Source: Candidatus Woesearchaeota archaeon
GTDB taxonomy: Archaea > Nanobdellota > Nanobdellia > Woesearchaeales > UBA525
Reading direction: 5' to 3'
DNA length: 23,992 bases
Assembly (NCBI GenBank): GCA_018221245.1
Contig: JAAOYH010000055.1
Location: forward strand, 1 to 23,992
This document shows positions 14,263 to 21,035 of this stretch, one piece after another (the first letter of the stretch is position 1; every line of letters starts with the position of its first letter). The position numbers were made by a program, and so were the translations under genes. Below the pieces are notes generated by a model. The model was not told where the DNA came from. It was given only the letters and a program-made list of their open reading frames with translations, and did no database searches.

Positions 14263-14748
14263 ATGGCAATAAAACTGAACGTAGGCGACGCAAAGAGCAA
14301 GAAGACCTACACATTTGAGGTTTCTGATGATAACGAAAAGCAGCTCTTCGGTAAGAAGATCGGCGACAAGTTCAAAGGCGATATCTTCGACAAAGCAGGA
14401 TACGAACTAGAAATCACAGGTGGTTCGGATGACGCAGGATTCCCAATGAGACACGACGTCTCAGGTAGCAGGAGACGAAAGCTCTTAATCACGAAGAGTC
14501 TCGGCAACCAGAATAACAGGAAGGGCATGAGAATCAGGAAGACAGTCACAGGCAACACAATTGGAGACACAATAGCACAGGTGAACTGCAAGGTCGTAAA
14601 GCACGGCAGCAAGTCCCTGGAAGCTCCAGCAGAAGAGCCTAAGGAAGAGGCACCTGCAAAGGAGTCTCCAAAAGAGGAAGCTCCTAAGGAAAAGCCTGCT
14701 GAGAAGCCCAAGGAAGAGAAACCAGCCGACGACAAGAAGGCTGAGTAA
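14263..14748 (+). CDS. rps6e: Ribosomal protein eS6
   Basis: A small-subunit ribosomal protein. The conserved core spans residues 1-117 (LNVGDAKSKKTYTFEV at the start, then GGSDDAGFPMRHDVSGSRRRKLL, of which DDAGFPMRHDV is the key stretch, then RKGMRIRKTVTGN). Archaeal eS6 is usually about 115-135 residues. Here a tail of 44 residues made of Pro, Glu, Lys and Ala (118-161) is added. The start is set by a GGGAGGG ribosome binding site 6-12 nt upstream. The 63-nt leader is strongly structured. A T-run (14754-14759) after the stop looks like a terminator, so the gene is probably monocistronic. Confidence 0.95.
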   Translation: MAIKLNVGDAKSKKTYTFEVSDDNEKQLFGKKIGDKFKGDIFDKAGYELEITGGSDDAGFPMRHDVSGSRRRKLLITKSLGNQNNRKGMRIRKTVTGNTIGDTIAQVNCKVVKHGSKSLEAPAEEPKEEAPAKESPKEEAPKEKPAEKPKEEKPADDKKAE

Positions 14749-14753
14749 TTCTG

Positions 14754-14759
14754 TTTTTT
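14754..14759 (+). terminator. T-run after eS6
   Basis: Six Ts begin 6 nt after the eS6 stop. It fits archaeal oligo-T termination and separates eS6 from the next gene, which has its own TATA box (14765-14774). Confidence 0.45.
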
Positions 14760-14814
14760 CTTAACTTTTATAAATCATCTAGCTGTTGCCAAACTAAATT
14801 TGGGGGTGTAACCA

Positions 14815-15039
14815 ATGAAGAAAGACATAAAAGAAAAGCTGGTAGCTCTTGTCACAGCCGCGTTCGGTCTGGTGGCAGCACTGGCATGGAATGATGCAAT
14901 CAAGGCACTCTTTAAAGGCCCATGTGGGACAGAAGGCGCAGGAGCGCTCTGTACGCTGGCCTCAGGAGGACCTTGGGTATACGCTATTGTCGTGACTATA
15001 ATCGCAGTAGCAGTTACCATGTGGATTGCAAAGCTTTGA
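14815..15039 (+). CDS. DUF5654-like small membrane protein
   Basis: A 74-residue protein with a charged N-terminus (MKKDIKEK), a first hydrophobic helix (about 9-27, LVALVTAAFGLVAALAWND), a short loop with C36 and C45, and a second helix (about 51-71). The pattern AFGLVAALAWNDAIK is typical of the archaeal/bacterial DUF5654 group, whose function is unknown. A TATA box (14765-14774) and a purine-rich GGGGGTG (14802-14808) precede the start. The next gene converges with 23 nt between. Confidence 0.75.
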   Translation: MKKDIKEKLVALVTAAFGLVAALAWNDAIKALFKGPCGTEGAGALCTLASGGPWVYAIVVTIIAVAVTMWIAKL

Positions 15040-15062
15040 GAACAAATAATCCTTCTTTTCTT

Positions 15063-15755
15063 CTATATTATTGCAGATAAGAATGCACCTATAGCATATG
15101 CTGCGCCAGCAGCTATGCCACCGACAATCAACATCTCAAGTCCTGCGCGCCACCATCTCTGCGCCGTTAAAAGAGCTCTCGATCCTCCAACGACGAAAAG
15201 CGTAACTGCAGTAAGGAGGGCCGCAACCATGAACGAGCTGGATGCTAGGGCAGGAAACGCAATAGCCAAGACATAACTCAACAAAGGCACAGATCCAACA
15301 ATAACAAAAGCTGCTAAAGTCACGGCGCCCGCTTTCACAGGAGAAATTCTATCTCCGTTAGAACATTCAGGAAGCATCTCTTCGGCCCAGCGCTCCTTGT
15401 CACGCATGATGGTCTTTACTATAGAATCCAGAAGTTTTCCAGAGAACCCCTTTCCACCATATATTGTTCTCAAGTCATTCTCATGACGAGTAGGATCGCT
15501 AACGACTCCCTCTCGCTCATCTTGAAGGAGTCGTTTCCTTAACTCTTCCTCAGATCTTTTAGACAGATAATTGCCGGCAGCCATAGATAACCCATCAGCT
15601 ATCAGGTTAGCTATACCTAGAATAAGAACAATTTTGCTAGCCAAAGATGCTCCGGCTACGCCCGCAACAATGGCAAAAGTGGTCACGATGCCGTCGAGGG
15701 CACCATATACCGCATCGCCTAAATATTTTCCTCTGCCCTCGTGAGTATGAGTCAT
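15063..15755 (-). CDS. VIT1/CCC1-family metal transporter
   Basis: A 230-residue membrane protein of the VIT1/CCC1 group, which exports Fe(II) or Mn(II) from the cytosol (to the vacuole in plants and yeast). The N-terminal hallmark GDAVYGALDGIVTTFAIVAGV (about 12-32, with D and G residues of the first helix) is clear, followed by a second helix with ADGLSMAAGNYLSKRSE. A charged, Glu-rich cytoplasmic segment (about 68-130) matches the metal-binding domain of the family. Three more helices follow up to the C-terminus, five in all. Metal choice cannot be read from the sequence. A GTG one codon upstream (15758) is an alternative start. It is divergent from argS. Confidence 0.88.
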   Translation of the reverse strand: MTHTHEGRGKYLGDAVYGALDGIVTTFAIVAGVAGASLASKIVLILGIANLIADGLSMAAGNYLSKRSEEELRKRLLQDEREGVVSDPTRHENDLRTIYGGKGFSGKLLDSIVKTIMRDKERWAEEMLPECSNGDRISPVKAGAVTLAAFVIVGSVPLLSYVLAIAFPALASSSFMVAALLTAVTLFVVGGSRALLTAQRWWRAGLEMLIVGGIAAGAAYAIGAFLSAII

Positions 15756-15800
15756 CACTGGACACCCAGCAGTATTGTTTAAGAAGGTTTGCCCGGAAAC

Positions 15801-15809
15801 CTTTATAAT
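15801..15809 (+). promoter_or_regulatory. TATA box of argS
   Basis: CTTTATAAT lies 22-30 nt before the ATG at 15831. It excludes the in-frame start at 15789, which is upstream of the promoter. Confidence 0.55.
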
Positions 15810-15830
15810 CGTGTGAGGAACCTTGCATCC

Positions 15831-17501
15831 ATGGAGTTCAGTGAGCGCATAATCGGACTGTTGGCTAGTTTAGATATCGAAGCACACAATCTGCTAGAGG
15901 TACCACCAGACCCAAAACTGGGCGATTTCGCTCTTCCCTGCTTCACTTTAGCCAAAGAGCAGAGGAAACCACCTGCGAAGCTTGCGGAAGAACTCGCGAA
16001 CAAGATAGGTGCTGACGATATCATAGATAGGGTCACGAATACAGGACCATACGTAAACTTCTTCATCAAGAGAACAGCCTTGGCAGAACAGGTAACTGAG
16101 GCAGCCCTAGCAGGAAAGCTCTGGCGAACAGGTGACCAGATGCGCAAAGTGATGATAGAGTATCCTGCGCCGAACACCAACAAACCAATGCATCTCGGCC
16201 ATGTCAGGAACATGACCTTGGGCAATTCTGTTTCGAGAATCCTGAAGAAAGACGGGAACAAAGTCATCCAGGTAAATCTGAACAACGACCGAGGCATCCA
16301 CATCTGCAAGAGCATGCTCGCCTACCAGAAGTGGGGCGATGACAAACAGCCAGACAAAAAAACAGATCACTTCGTGGGAGACTACTACGTTCTGTTCGCA
16401 CAGAAAGAGCACCACGACAACAGCCTGAATGATGAAGCACAACAGATGCTCAAGCTCTGGGAGAAAGGAGACAGGAATGTCAGAAAGCTCTGGGAAAAAA
16501 TGAACAAATGGGCACTTGATGGGTTCAAGGAGACATACGCCAGATACCACATCAAATTCGACAAGGAATATTTTGAATCTGAGGTCTATGAGCAAGGAAT
16601 CACAATAGTTAAGGAGAAGAAAGAACTCTTCGCTACCGACGAGAAAAACAACATTATAGCCAGACTAGAGCACTTAGGTCTTCCTGATAAGGTGGTCCTC
16701 CGCGCAGACGGCACAAGCGTCTATGTGACTCAAGATATAGCCCTCACGATGAAGAAAATAAAGGATTACTCCCCCAATCTCCAAATATGGGTTATAGGAA
16801 ACGAACAGAACCTGTACATGAAACAGATGTTCGCCATACTCAAAATTATCGGAATTAATGACGAGACTTTCCACCACCTTTCATACGGTTACGTGAGCCT
16901 TCCAGAAGGCAGGATGAAGTCAAGAGAAGGAAAAGTTGTGGATGCTGACGACATATTGGATGAACTAGAGAAGCTTGCAGCCATAGAGATAGGCAAGCGC
17001 CGCGAAGATTGGCCCGAGAAAAAAATACAGGATACCGCAAAGATCGTCGCTGAAGGCGCCATCAAGTTCTTCATGGTCAAGTACGACCCTGTGAAAGATT
17101 TCACTTTCGACCCCAAAAATAGTCTCAGCTTTGAGGGGGACACTGGACCATACCTGCAGTACACCCACGCCAGGATATGCAGCATCATCAGAAAATCAGG
17201 AAAAATTCCCAATAAAGCAGATCTGAAGCTACTCATAGAAGATGAGGAACAGGAAGTCATACGACAGCTAGCACGCATACCTGACTCGTTCAGAGCTGCA
17301 GCAGAGGGCCTCAAGCCAAGCTCTCTAGCAATGACACTACTGGAGCTTGGACGTGCAGCGAACAGCTTCTACCACGCTTGCCCAGTCACACAGGCAGAGG
17401 CTCCTATCAGAGATGCTCGCCTTATGCTATTGACAGCCGTAAAGAACATTCTTAGCGAAGGACTAGACCTCCTGGGAATAACAGCCCCCGAAGAGATGTG
17501 A
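15831..17501 (+). CDS. argS: Arginyl-tRNA synthetase
   Basis: A class I synthetase of 556 residues that charges tRNA-Arg with arginine. The N-terminal Add-1 domain binds the D-loop (about 1-95, with GDFALPCF and GPYVNFF). The HIGH motif reads HLGH (121-124, in PMHLGHVRN). The KMSKS equivalent is MKSREGK, in the usual degenerate form for ArgRS. The C-terminal DALR anticodon-binding domain begins near YLQYTHARI and runs to the end. Length is typical (550-600). An in-frame start at 15789 would add 14 residues but lies upstream of the TATA box. A tRNA-Arg(TCG) gene is also in this window. The helicase-like gene starts one nucleotide after the stop, so the two are probably cotranscribed. Confidence 0.96.
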   Translation: MEFSERIIGLLASLDIEAHNLLEVPPDPKLGDFALPCFTLAKEQRKPPAKLAEELANKIGADDIIDRVTNTGPYVNFFIKRTALAEQVTEAALAGKLWRTGDQMRKVMIEYPAPNTNKPMHLGHVRNMTLGNSVSRILKKDGNKVIQVNLNNDRGIHICKSMLAYQKWGDDKQPDKKTDHFVGDYYVLFAQKEHHDNSLNDEAQQMLKLWEKGDRNVRKLWEKMNKWALDGFKETYARYHIKFDKEYFESEVYEQGITIVKEKKELFATDEKNNIIARLEHLGLPDKVVLRADGTSVYVTQDIALTMKKIKDYSPNLQIWVIGNEQNLYMKQMFAILKIIGINDETFHHLSYGYVSLPEGRMKSREGKVVDADDILDELEKLAAIEIGKRREDWPEKKIQDTAKIVAEGAIKFFMVKYDPVKDFTFDPKNSLSFEGDTGPYLQYTHARICSIIRKSGKIPNKADLKLLIEDEEQEVIRQLARIPDSFRAAAEGLKPSSLAMTLLELGRAANSFYHACPVTQAEAPIRDARLMLLTAVKNILSEGLDLLGITAPEEM

Positions 17502-17502
17502 G

Positions 17503-18165
17503 ATGGAACTCTCCAAGTACAAGAAAAAGATACCTAGTAAGATATTCTCCTTTCTCGAGCAAAGAGGATTCGCGACTCTAAGACCTTGCCAGACAAAATC
17601 CATCAGTGCAGGCCTTTTCAAAGACAAGAACCTCTTGGTTTGCACACCTACAGCATCAGGCAAGACTCTTGTAGCCGAGCTAGCAGCACTGAACGGCATC
17701 ATACATGACCGCGGAAAAGCTGTCTATATAGTGCCCCTGAGAGCACTTGCGTCCGAAAAGTACAAACAGTTCAAGAAGGACTACCCAAACCTGAGGATTG
17801 CTATCTCCACAGGCGATCTGGATGAGGTAGAGGGCTACCTAGGCAGAAACGACCTCATAATAGTCACGTCTGAAAAATTCGATTCGCTATTGAGGCACAA
17901 GGCAGACTGGATATCACGTGTCAAGACAGTCATAGCGGATGAGATCCATCTCTTGAACGATCCAACAAGAGGGCCCACTTTAGAAATAGTCCTAACAATT
18001 GTAAAGAACAAGCTTCCTGACGCACAGATAATAGGATTGTCTGCCACCATAGGCAATCCAAAAGAGCTTGCATCTTGGCTCGACGCAGAACTGGTAGAGG
18101 ACACTTGGCGCCCCGTCAAGCTTGAGAAGGGAGTCTACCTCGATGGCGAGATAGAGTTCACTTGA
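17503..18165 (+). CDS. Hel308-type helicase, first RecA domain only
   Basis: A 220-residue product matching the N-terminal third of Hel308 (superfamily 2 DNA helicase for stalled replication forks, usually about 700 residues). Seen: Q-motif region LRPCQ (26-30), Walker A TPTASGKT (48-55), motif Ia PLRALA, TSEKFDSLLRH, Walker B DEIH (146-149), motif III LSATIGN (179-185), and the RPVKL...GE segment that leads into the second RecA domain. The frame stops there (TGA). RecA2, the winged helix and the ratchet domain are missing, and the DNA beyond encodes an unrelated convergent gene that overlaps by 8 nt. All motifs of the first domain are intact, so a split gene with its partner elsewhere, or a recent truncation, are both possible. 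It follows argS by one nucleotide. Confidence 0.85.
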   Translation: MELSKYKKKIPSKIFSFLEQRGFATLRPCQTKSISAGLFKDKNLLVCTPTASGKTLVAELAALNGIIHDRGKAVYIVPLRALASEKYKQFKKDYPNLRIAISTGDLDEVEGYLGRNDLIIVTSEKFDSLLRHKADWISRVKTVIADEIHLLNDPTRGPTLEIVLTIVKNKLPDAQIIGLSATIGNPKELASWLDAELVEDTWRPVKLEKGVYLDGEIEFT

Positions 18166-18493
18166 ATTCTTTCACGTTCTTCTTCAAGAAATTGTATACG
18201 AAAGGAATTTTGAATTTCTTTCCATTATAGGCCTTGGACGCGTAGTTCAGCGCTGCAAGAACAGCATACACCCAAAATATAACTTTGATAATATCACCGA
18301 AAACAGTAGTCATGCTCGCTAGAGAAACAGCTATTGAGAGAATGCTCAACGCCACAAAGAAACCAAATCCTTGGAAGGCATGATAGCGGACGTACTTATC
18401 CTTCTTCTCGAATATCAAGAGTACTAATGCGACCGGCCACAACGGATAAGCTAATGCTGCTAGTAACTGAGAATCTGATTTCTTTCGTGCCAT
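18158..18493 (-). CDS. DUF4870-like small membrane protein
   Basis: A 111-residue membrane protein with three hydrophobic segments (about 10-28, 42-64, 68-88). Between the first and second is KKDKYVRYHAFQGFGFF, the conserved patch of DUF4870/Tic20-like proteins, of unknown function. The C-terminus is basic (KKFKIPF, then KKNVKEFK). A GTG at 18511 is in frame, but the ATG at 18493 is 21-30 nt from the TATA element ATTTATAAAT (18514-18523) and is preferred. The gene converges with the truncated helicase gene and overlaps it by 8 nt. Confidence 0.82.
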   Translation of the reverse strand: MARKKSDSQLLAALAYPLWPVALVLLIFEKKDKYVRYHAFQGFGFFVALSILSIAVSLASMTTVFGDIIKVIFWVYAVLAALNYASKAYNGKKFKIPFVYNFLKKNVKEFK

Positions 18494-18513
18494 GCTATCT
18501 GTCCAGAACACTC

Positions 18514-18523
18514 ATTTATAAAT
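18514..18523 (-). promoter_or_regulatory. TATA box of the DUF4870-like gene
   Basis: ATTTATAAAT, 21-30 nt upstream of the ATG at 18493, indicates a leaderless transcript separate from the upstream surface-protein operon. Confidence 0.5.
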
Positions 18524-18524
18524 C

Positions 18525-18773
18525 TTAAGAACCAGGGTGCTCCACGCCACATAACGGCTCACATTCAGCAATGCAGCCCTTCTCAGTGCCAGGCTCAGTT
18601 ACACAGTTGCGCATACATCCGTTCACGCAGAGATTAATCTGCTGCTGTGTTAGACTCTCTTCAGTTGCCGCTCCCGCGAGTACTGTTCCTGTAGTGTCTA
18701 TAGAGCTAGATATTCCCAGGATTATCATGATTAGTAGGATGATTCCTCCAAGCCATACACTCATCGATACCAT
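18525..18773 (-). CDS. Small anchored Cys-rich protein with two CX3CX3C motifs
   Basis: An 82-residue protein with a single N-terminal membrane helix (about 5-22) and a short exported part. Six cysteines form two identical triplets: C49-C53-C57 and C67-C71-C75, each C-X3-C-X3-C, nine residues apart (CVNGCMRNC and CIAECEPLC). The spacing fits two helices clamped by disulfides, or a metal cluster. The arrangement recalls the twin CX3C of small Tim proteins and the twin CX9C family, but no homology is claimed. The start at 18773 is preceded by GGTGA. It is the last of four small genes on this strand, all with one hydrophobic N-terminal helix. The family is unknown to me. Confidence 0.72.
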   Translation of the reverse strand: MVSMSVWLGGIILLIMIILGISSSIDTTGTVLAGAATEESLTQQQINLCVNGCMRNCVTEPGTEKGCIAECEPLCGVEHPGS

Positions 18774-18804
18774 AAGTCACCTTTGTCGCACAAAATATAG
18801 GATA

Positions 18805-18945
18805 TCAGATCATTCCGCCCAGAAGGCTTACTGAATCTCTGTTAGCCAGGACAATGATAATTATGCCCGCTATACACACAAGGGCGACCATCGCCACTAC
18901 TGCGAAGTTCACCCTCTCTTCTTGTTCATCATATTTTTTTGTCAT
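18805..18945 (-). CDS. Very small single-helix membrane protein
   Basis: A 46-residue product. It has a charged cytoplasmic head (MTKKYDEQEERV, 1-12), one long hydrophobic helix (about 14-34, with Ala, Val and Ile), and a short tail ending in GGMI. It starts 4 nt after the stop of the upstream gene and fills the gap to the next one, so all four genes of this stretch are contiguous. No family is recognised. Its length is below usual gene-finder limits. The positional fit and the clear topology are the evidence for a real gene. Confidence 0.6.
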   Translation of the reverse strand: MTKKYDEQEERVNFAVVAMVALVCIAGIIIIVLANRDSVSLLGGMI

Positions 18946-18949
18946 TCTA

Positions 18950-19384
18950 TCACTTTGTGAATGTGAGGATTGCCTCGACAGGCGCGCCTGATGAAGGGTA
19001 CCAAGGGTTTACCGCGCAATATCCCTCTCCTGAGATTCCTGTGAGTGCTAGGTTCGTTCCTGGAATGGTGTCTCCTTTGGAGAGCCATATGCTTGGAGGT
19101 CTGCCTGCCTGCAGAAGAACTATCTTATCACGATATTGCTCTAGGCCCCCTATTTTTCCTGCGGCGACTACTCTGTAGTTGCCTACCCATTCTCCGCACT
19201 CTATGGAAAGCGGAGCAGAGACTGGCGATGCAATCACGTTTCCTGTCAGGAGAGATGGTGCCTCTCCGGTGCCAACAAATGGAACGAGTCGCGTTAACTC
19301 TAGAGAGTTCGATACCAGGGCAACTATGCCTGTTATCGCCACGAGGCATACGAGCGATATTATTGCTGTGTTTCTGCTTGTCAT
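18950..19384 (-). CDS. Unknown membrane-anchored exported protein
   Basis: A 144-residue protein with an N-terminal signal anchor (about 7-26, AIISLVCLVAITGIVALV) and a soluble, probably extracytoplasmic beta-rich part. The exported part has two cysteines (C62 in SIECGEWVG, and a second in EGYCAVNPW) that could form one disulfide. The gene starts one nucleotide after the preceding gene ends and is followed 4 nt later by the 46-residue gene. No family is recognised. The pattern of a Gly/Pro/Ser-rich exported domain on a single anchor suggests a cell-surface component. Confidence 0.75.
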   Translation of the reverse strand: MTSRNTAIISLVCLVAITGIVALVSNSLELTRLVPFVGTGEAPSLLTGNVIASPVSAPLSIECGEWVGNYRVVAAGKIGGLEQYRDKIVLLQAGRPPSIWLSKGDTIPGTNLALTGISGEGYCAVNPWYPSSGAPVEAILTFTK

Positions 19385-19385
19385 T

Positions 19386-19805
19386 TTACTCCAAAGGAAT
19401 CGTTATAGTTCTGTCGGGAAATTGAAATGCTGCTGTGCCCACAATATGATCAACCTGGACCACAATCACCTGACCGTCAAGGCTCCAGTATCCTTCTTCT
19501 CGCTGAGAGGTCACACTATTGAGGCGTATACTCTCTATGCCTTCTCCCAGCACGTATAGGCTGAGCGATCCTGCTTTGTATCCCACCCTTATTTTCTGGT
19601 CGTATAGGGTCAAGGTTCCAGAGGATTCTGATTGCCAGTTGAGAGCATTGAAACTCTCTCCTGCTAGGTTCTCTGCTTGAACAGGCATAACTCCTGTCGA
19701 CGGTTGCGAGATGACGAGCACCATGCCGAAGATAGCAAGTACCGCCATAAGGAATACTCCAAGTATAGCCAGGAGAAGAACCTGCTTTGGATCGCGTTTT
19801 GCCAT
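19386..19805 (-). CDS. Unknown membrane-anchored exported protein
   Basis: A 139-residue protein and the first gene of the four-gene operon. The basic N-terminus (MAKRDPKQ) and one hydrophobic helix (about 9-32) form a signal anchor. The remaining 105 residues are Ser/Gly/Thr-rich with alternating hydrophobic residues (GTLTLYDQKIRVGYKAGSLSL, here only its first part TLTLYDQKIRVGY is characteristic), indicating a beta-sandwich-like outer domain. It has no cysteine. The N-terminal segment has no clear class III signal site (Lys/Arg-Gly before the helix), so I do not call it a pilin. A TATA box at 19830-19838 precedes the ATG. Confidence 0.75.
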   Translation of the reverse strand: MAKRDPKQVLLLAILGVFLMAVLAIFGMVLVISQPSTGVMPVQAENLAGESFNALNWQSESSGTLTLYDQKIRVGYKAGSLSLYVLGEGIESIRLNSVTSQREEGYWSLDGQVIVVQVDHIVGTAAFQFPDRTITIPLE

Positions 19806-19827
19806 ATATGAACCAGTCGTCGAATAT

Positions 19828-19847
19828 ACCTTATAGTATACTAAGGT
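19828..19847 (-). promoter_or_regulatory. Promoter and inverted repeat of the surface-protein operon
   Basis: The TATA element ACTATAAGG (19838-19830) lies 25-33 nt before the ATG at 19805. It is embedded in an inverted repeat: ACCTTA at 19828-19833 and TAAGGT at 19842-19847, 8 nt apart. A repressor dimer here would cover the TATA box. A second TATA-like stretch lies further upstream (about 19864-19874). Confidence 0.4.
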
Positions 19848-19913
19848 GCAATCAGTTATACTAGTTTATATAGTTTTAGGTCTAAAAGAATATTTTCAAT
19901 GGTGCTAACAACA

Positions 19914-20963
19914 TCATCCAAACATAGCAGCAGCAGTATAAATCCTCTCGAGAGTGCCAGAGTTATAGAGGACAAAAGTCTCTAGGATCGCTCCAGCAAT
20001 AAAGACACACACAGCTACAACGAAAAGCCAATAGTTATACTTGAAAGTCATCTTATCTCCTTCGTTAGTAAATACCAGGCGCATCAGCCACAATAACACC
20101 AAAGCAGTCACTATGGCGAACATCCCTATTCCAAAATCAGTCAACCACCAGAACAATGGAGACGTAGATGCAAGCAGGTCGAAAACCATTTTAGCGACGA
20201 GGAACACCACAATATACAGCATAACTGAGCCTAAGAAATATAGGAGGAAAGACCTTAGCTCGTCAGGGTTATCAACCTCGTCAGATATCACCCCTCCTGC
20301 AATAGCAGCCAATATGTACGCCAACCCCTCTATGAGCACGTGGGGGCCTGTGATAAGGATTATGAGCAGTAACGTAAAAATAGCACTCGAACCATCTACA
20401 GAGCTAGCAGCAATCGCACGATAGCCAAATATTGTACCCCACGTGCTGGCATTCCACGCTATGAAGAACAGCGCCCCGTCACCCGCCACGAGCGCCACAA
20501 GGAAACAGGCCAGGAGCACCCACCAATTATTCATCAATATATTTGTGAGGGACGCAAAGCTGAAAGCGTTACCACGGAGGCTCTCAAGAGAGAGCTGCTC
20601 ACGAAAGATAGACCCGACATCGTATCCTAACGTAGGCGCCACAAAGCTGTAGAGCATGAACGTAAGATATATGCCGAAGAAGACGAACAAGTAAACCTTG
20701 ATCATCTCGCTGTTATCCGCCAGGAGCCTCTTGAAAGAAAACCCCTTCTCTGCTCGTTCTCTCTGCTCATCACGTTTCAAGAGAGTCTTGAAATAAGGTA
20801 TCAGGAAAATGCTCACGAACACAACACTCACCAGACCAGAGTTGGCTGGGAACAGCAGGCGCGCAATCACTATGCTTATCGTGCTGTAAATGGCAGCCAG
20901 AATGAAACCAAGCCAATGCTTCTGCTCAACAAGCGAGGTGGGCAACAGATGCTCGAAGACCAT
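19914..20963 (-). CDS. SpoIIM/DUF95-like integral membrane protein
   Basis: A 349-residue membrane protein with about six or seven hydrophobic segments, similar to the SpoIIM (stage II sporulation protein M) family, which also occurs widely in archaea that do not sporulate. The family patch GPHVLIEGLAYILAAIAGG (an archaeal variant of PHG...E...A...G) lies near residue 215-235. The cytoplasmic loop about residues 55-80 is charged (LLKRDEQRERAEKGFSFKR). A much earlier in-frame start (21191) would overlap the divergent hydrolase gene heavily. The ATG at 20963 sits 22-30 nt from a TATA box and is preferred. Function in archaea is unknown. Confidence 0.78.
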   Translation of the reverse strand: MVFEHLLPTSLVEQKHWLGFILAAIYSTISIVIARLLFPANSGLVSVVFVSIFLIPYFKTLLKRDEQRERAEKGFSFKRLLADNSEMIKVYLFVFFGIYLTFMLYSFVAPTLGYDVGSIFREQLSLESLRGNAFSFASLTNILMNNWWVLLACFLVALVAGDGALFFIAWNASTWGTIFGYRAIAASSVDGSSAIFTLLLIILITGPHVLIEGLAYILAAIAGGVISDEVDNPDELRSFLLYFLGSVMLYIVVFLVAKMVFDLLASTSPLFWWLTDFGIGMFAIVTALVLLWLMRLVFTNEGDKMTFKYNYWLFVVAVCVFIAGAILETFVLYNSGTLERIYTAAAMFG

Positions 20964-20984
20964 ACAACTTCCACCGAGTGGTGC

Positions 20985-20993
20985 TTTATAAAT
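20985..20993. promoter_or_regulatory. TATA box between divergent genes
   Basis: TTTATAAAT lies 22-30 nt before the SpoIIM-like start at 20963 (minus strand). Because the core TTTATAAA is symmetrical it may also fire to the right. A second TATA element (GAATATAAGG, 21005-21014) serves the plus-strand hydrolase at 21036. Confidence 0.5.
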
Positions 20994-21035
20994 GTTGTCG
21001 GCAAGAATATAAGGAGCATAAGACTCACCAAGTTC

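Noticed and set aside
18150..18520. The rest of Hel308 continuing after a frameshift
   Set aside because: The DNA beyond 18165 codes on the other strand for a DUF4870-like protein with its own promoter. No frame on the plus strand shows Hel308 RecA2 motifs.
19386..19805. Pilin-like class III signal peptides in the surface operon
   Set aside because: None of the four genes has a clear Lys/Arg-Gly/Ala cleavage site just before the hydrophobic helix, so they are called signal anchors only.
20916..21035. Upstream start of the alpha/beta hydrolase (40 extra residues)
   Set aside because: It begins inside the SpoIIM-like gene and lies upstream of both TATA boxes.
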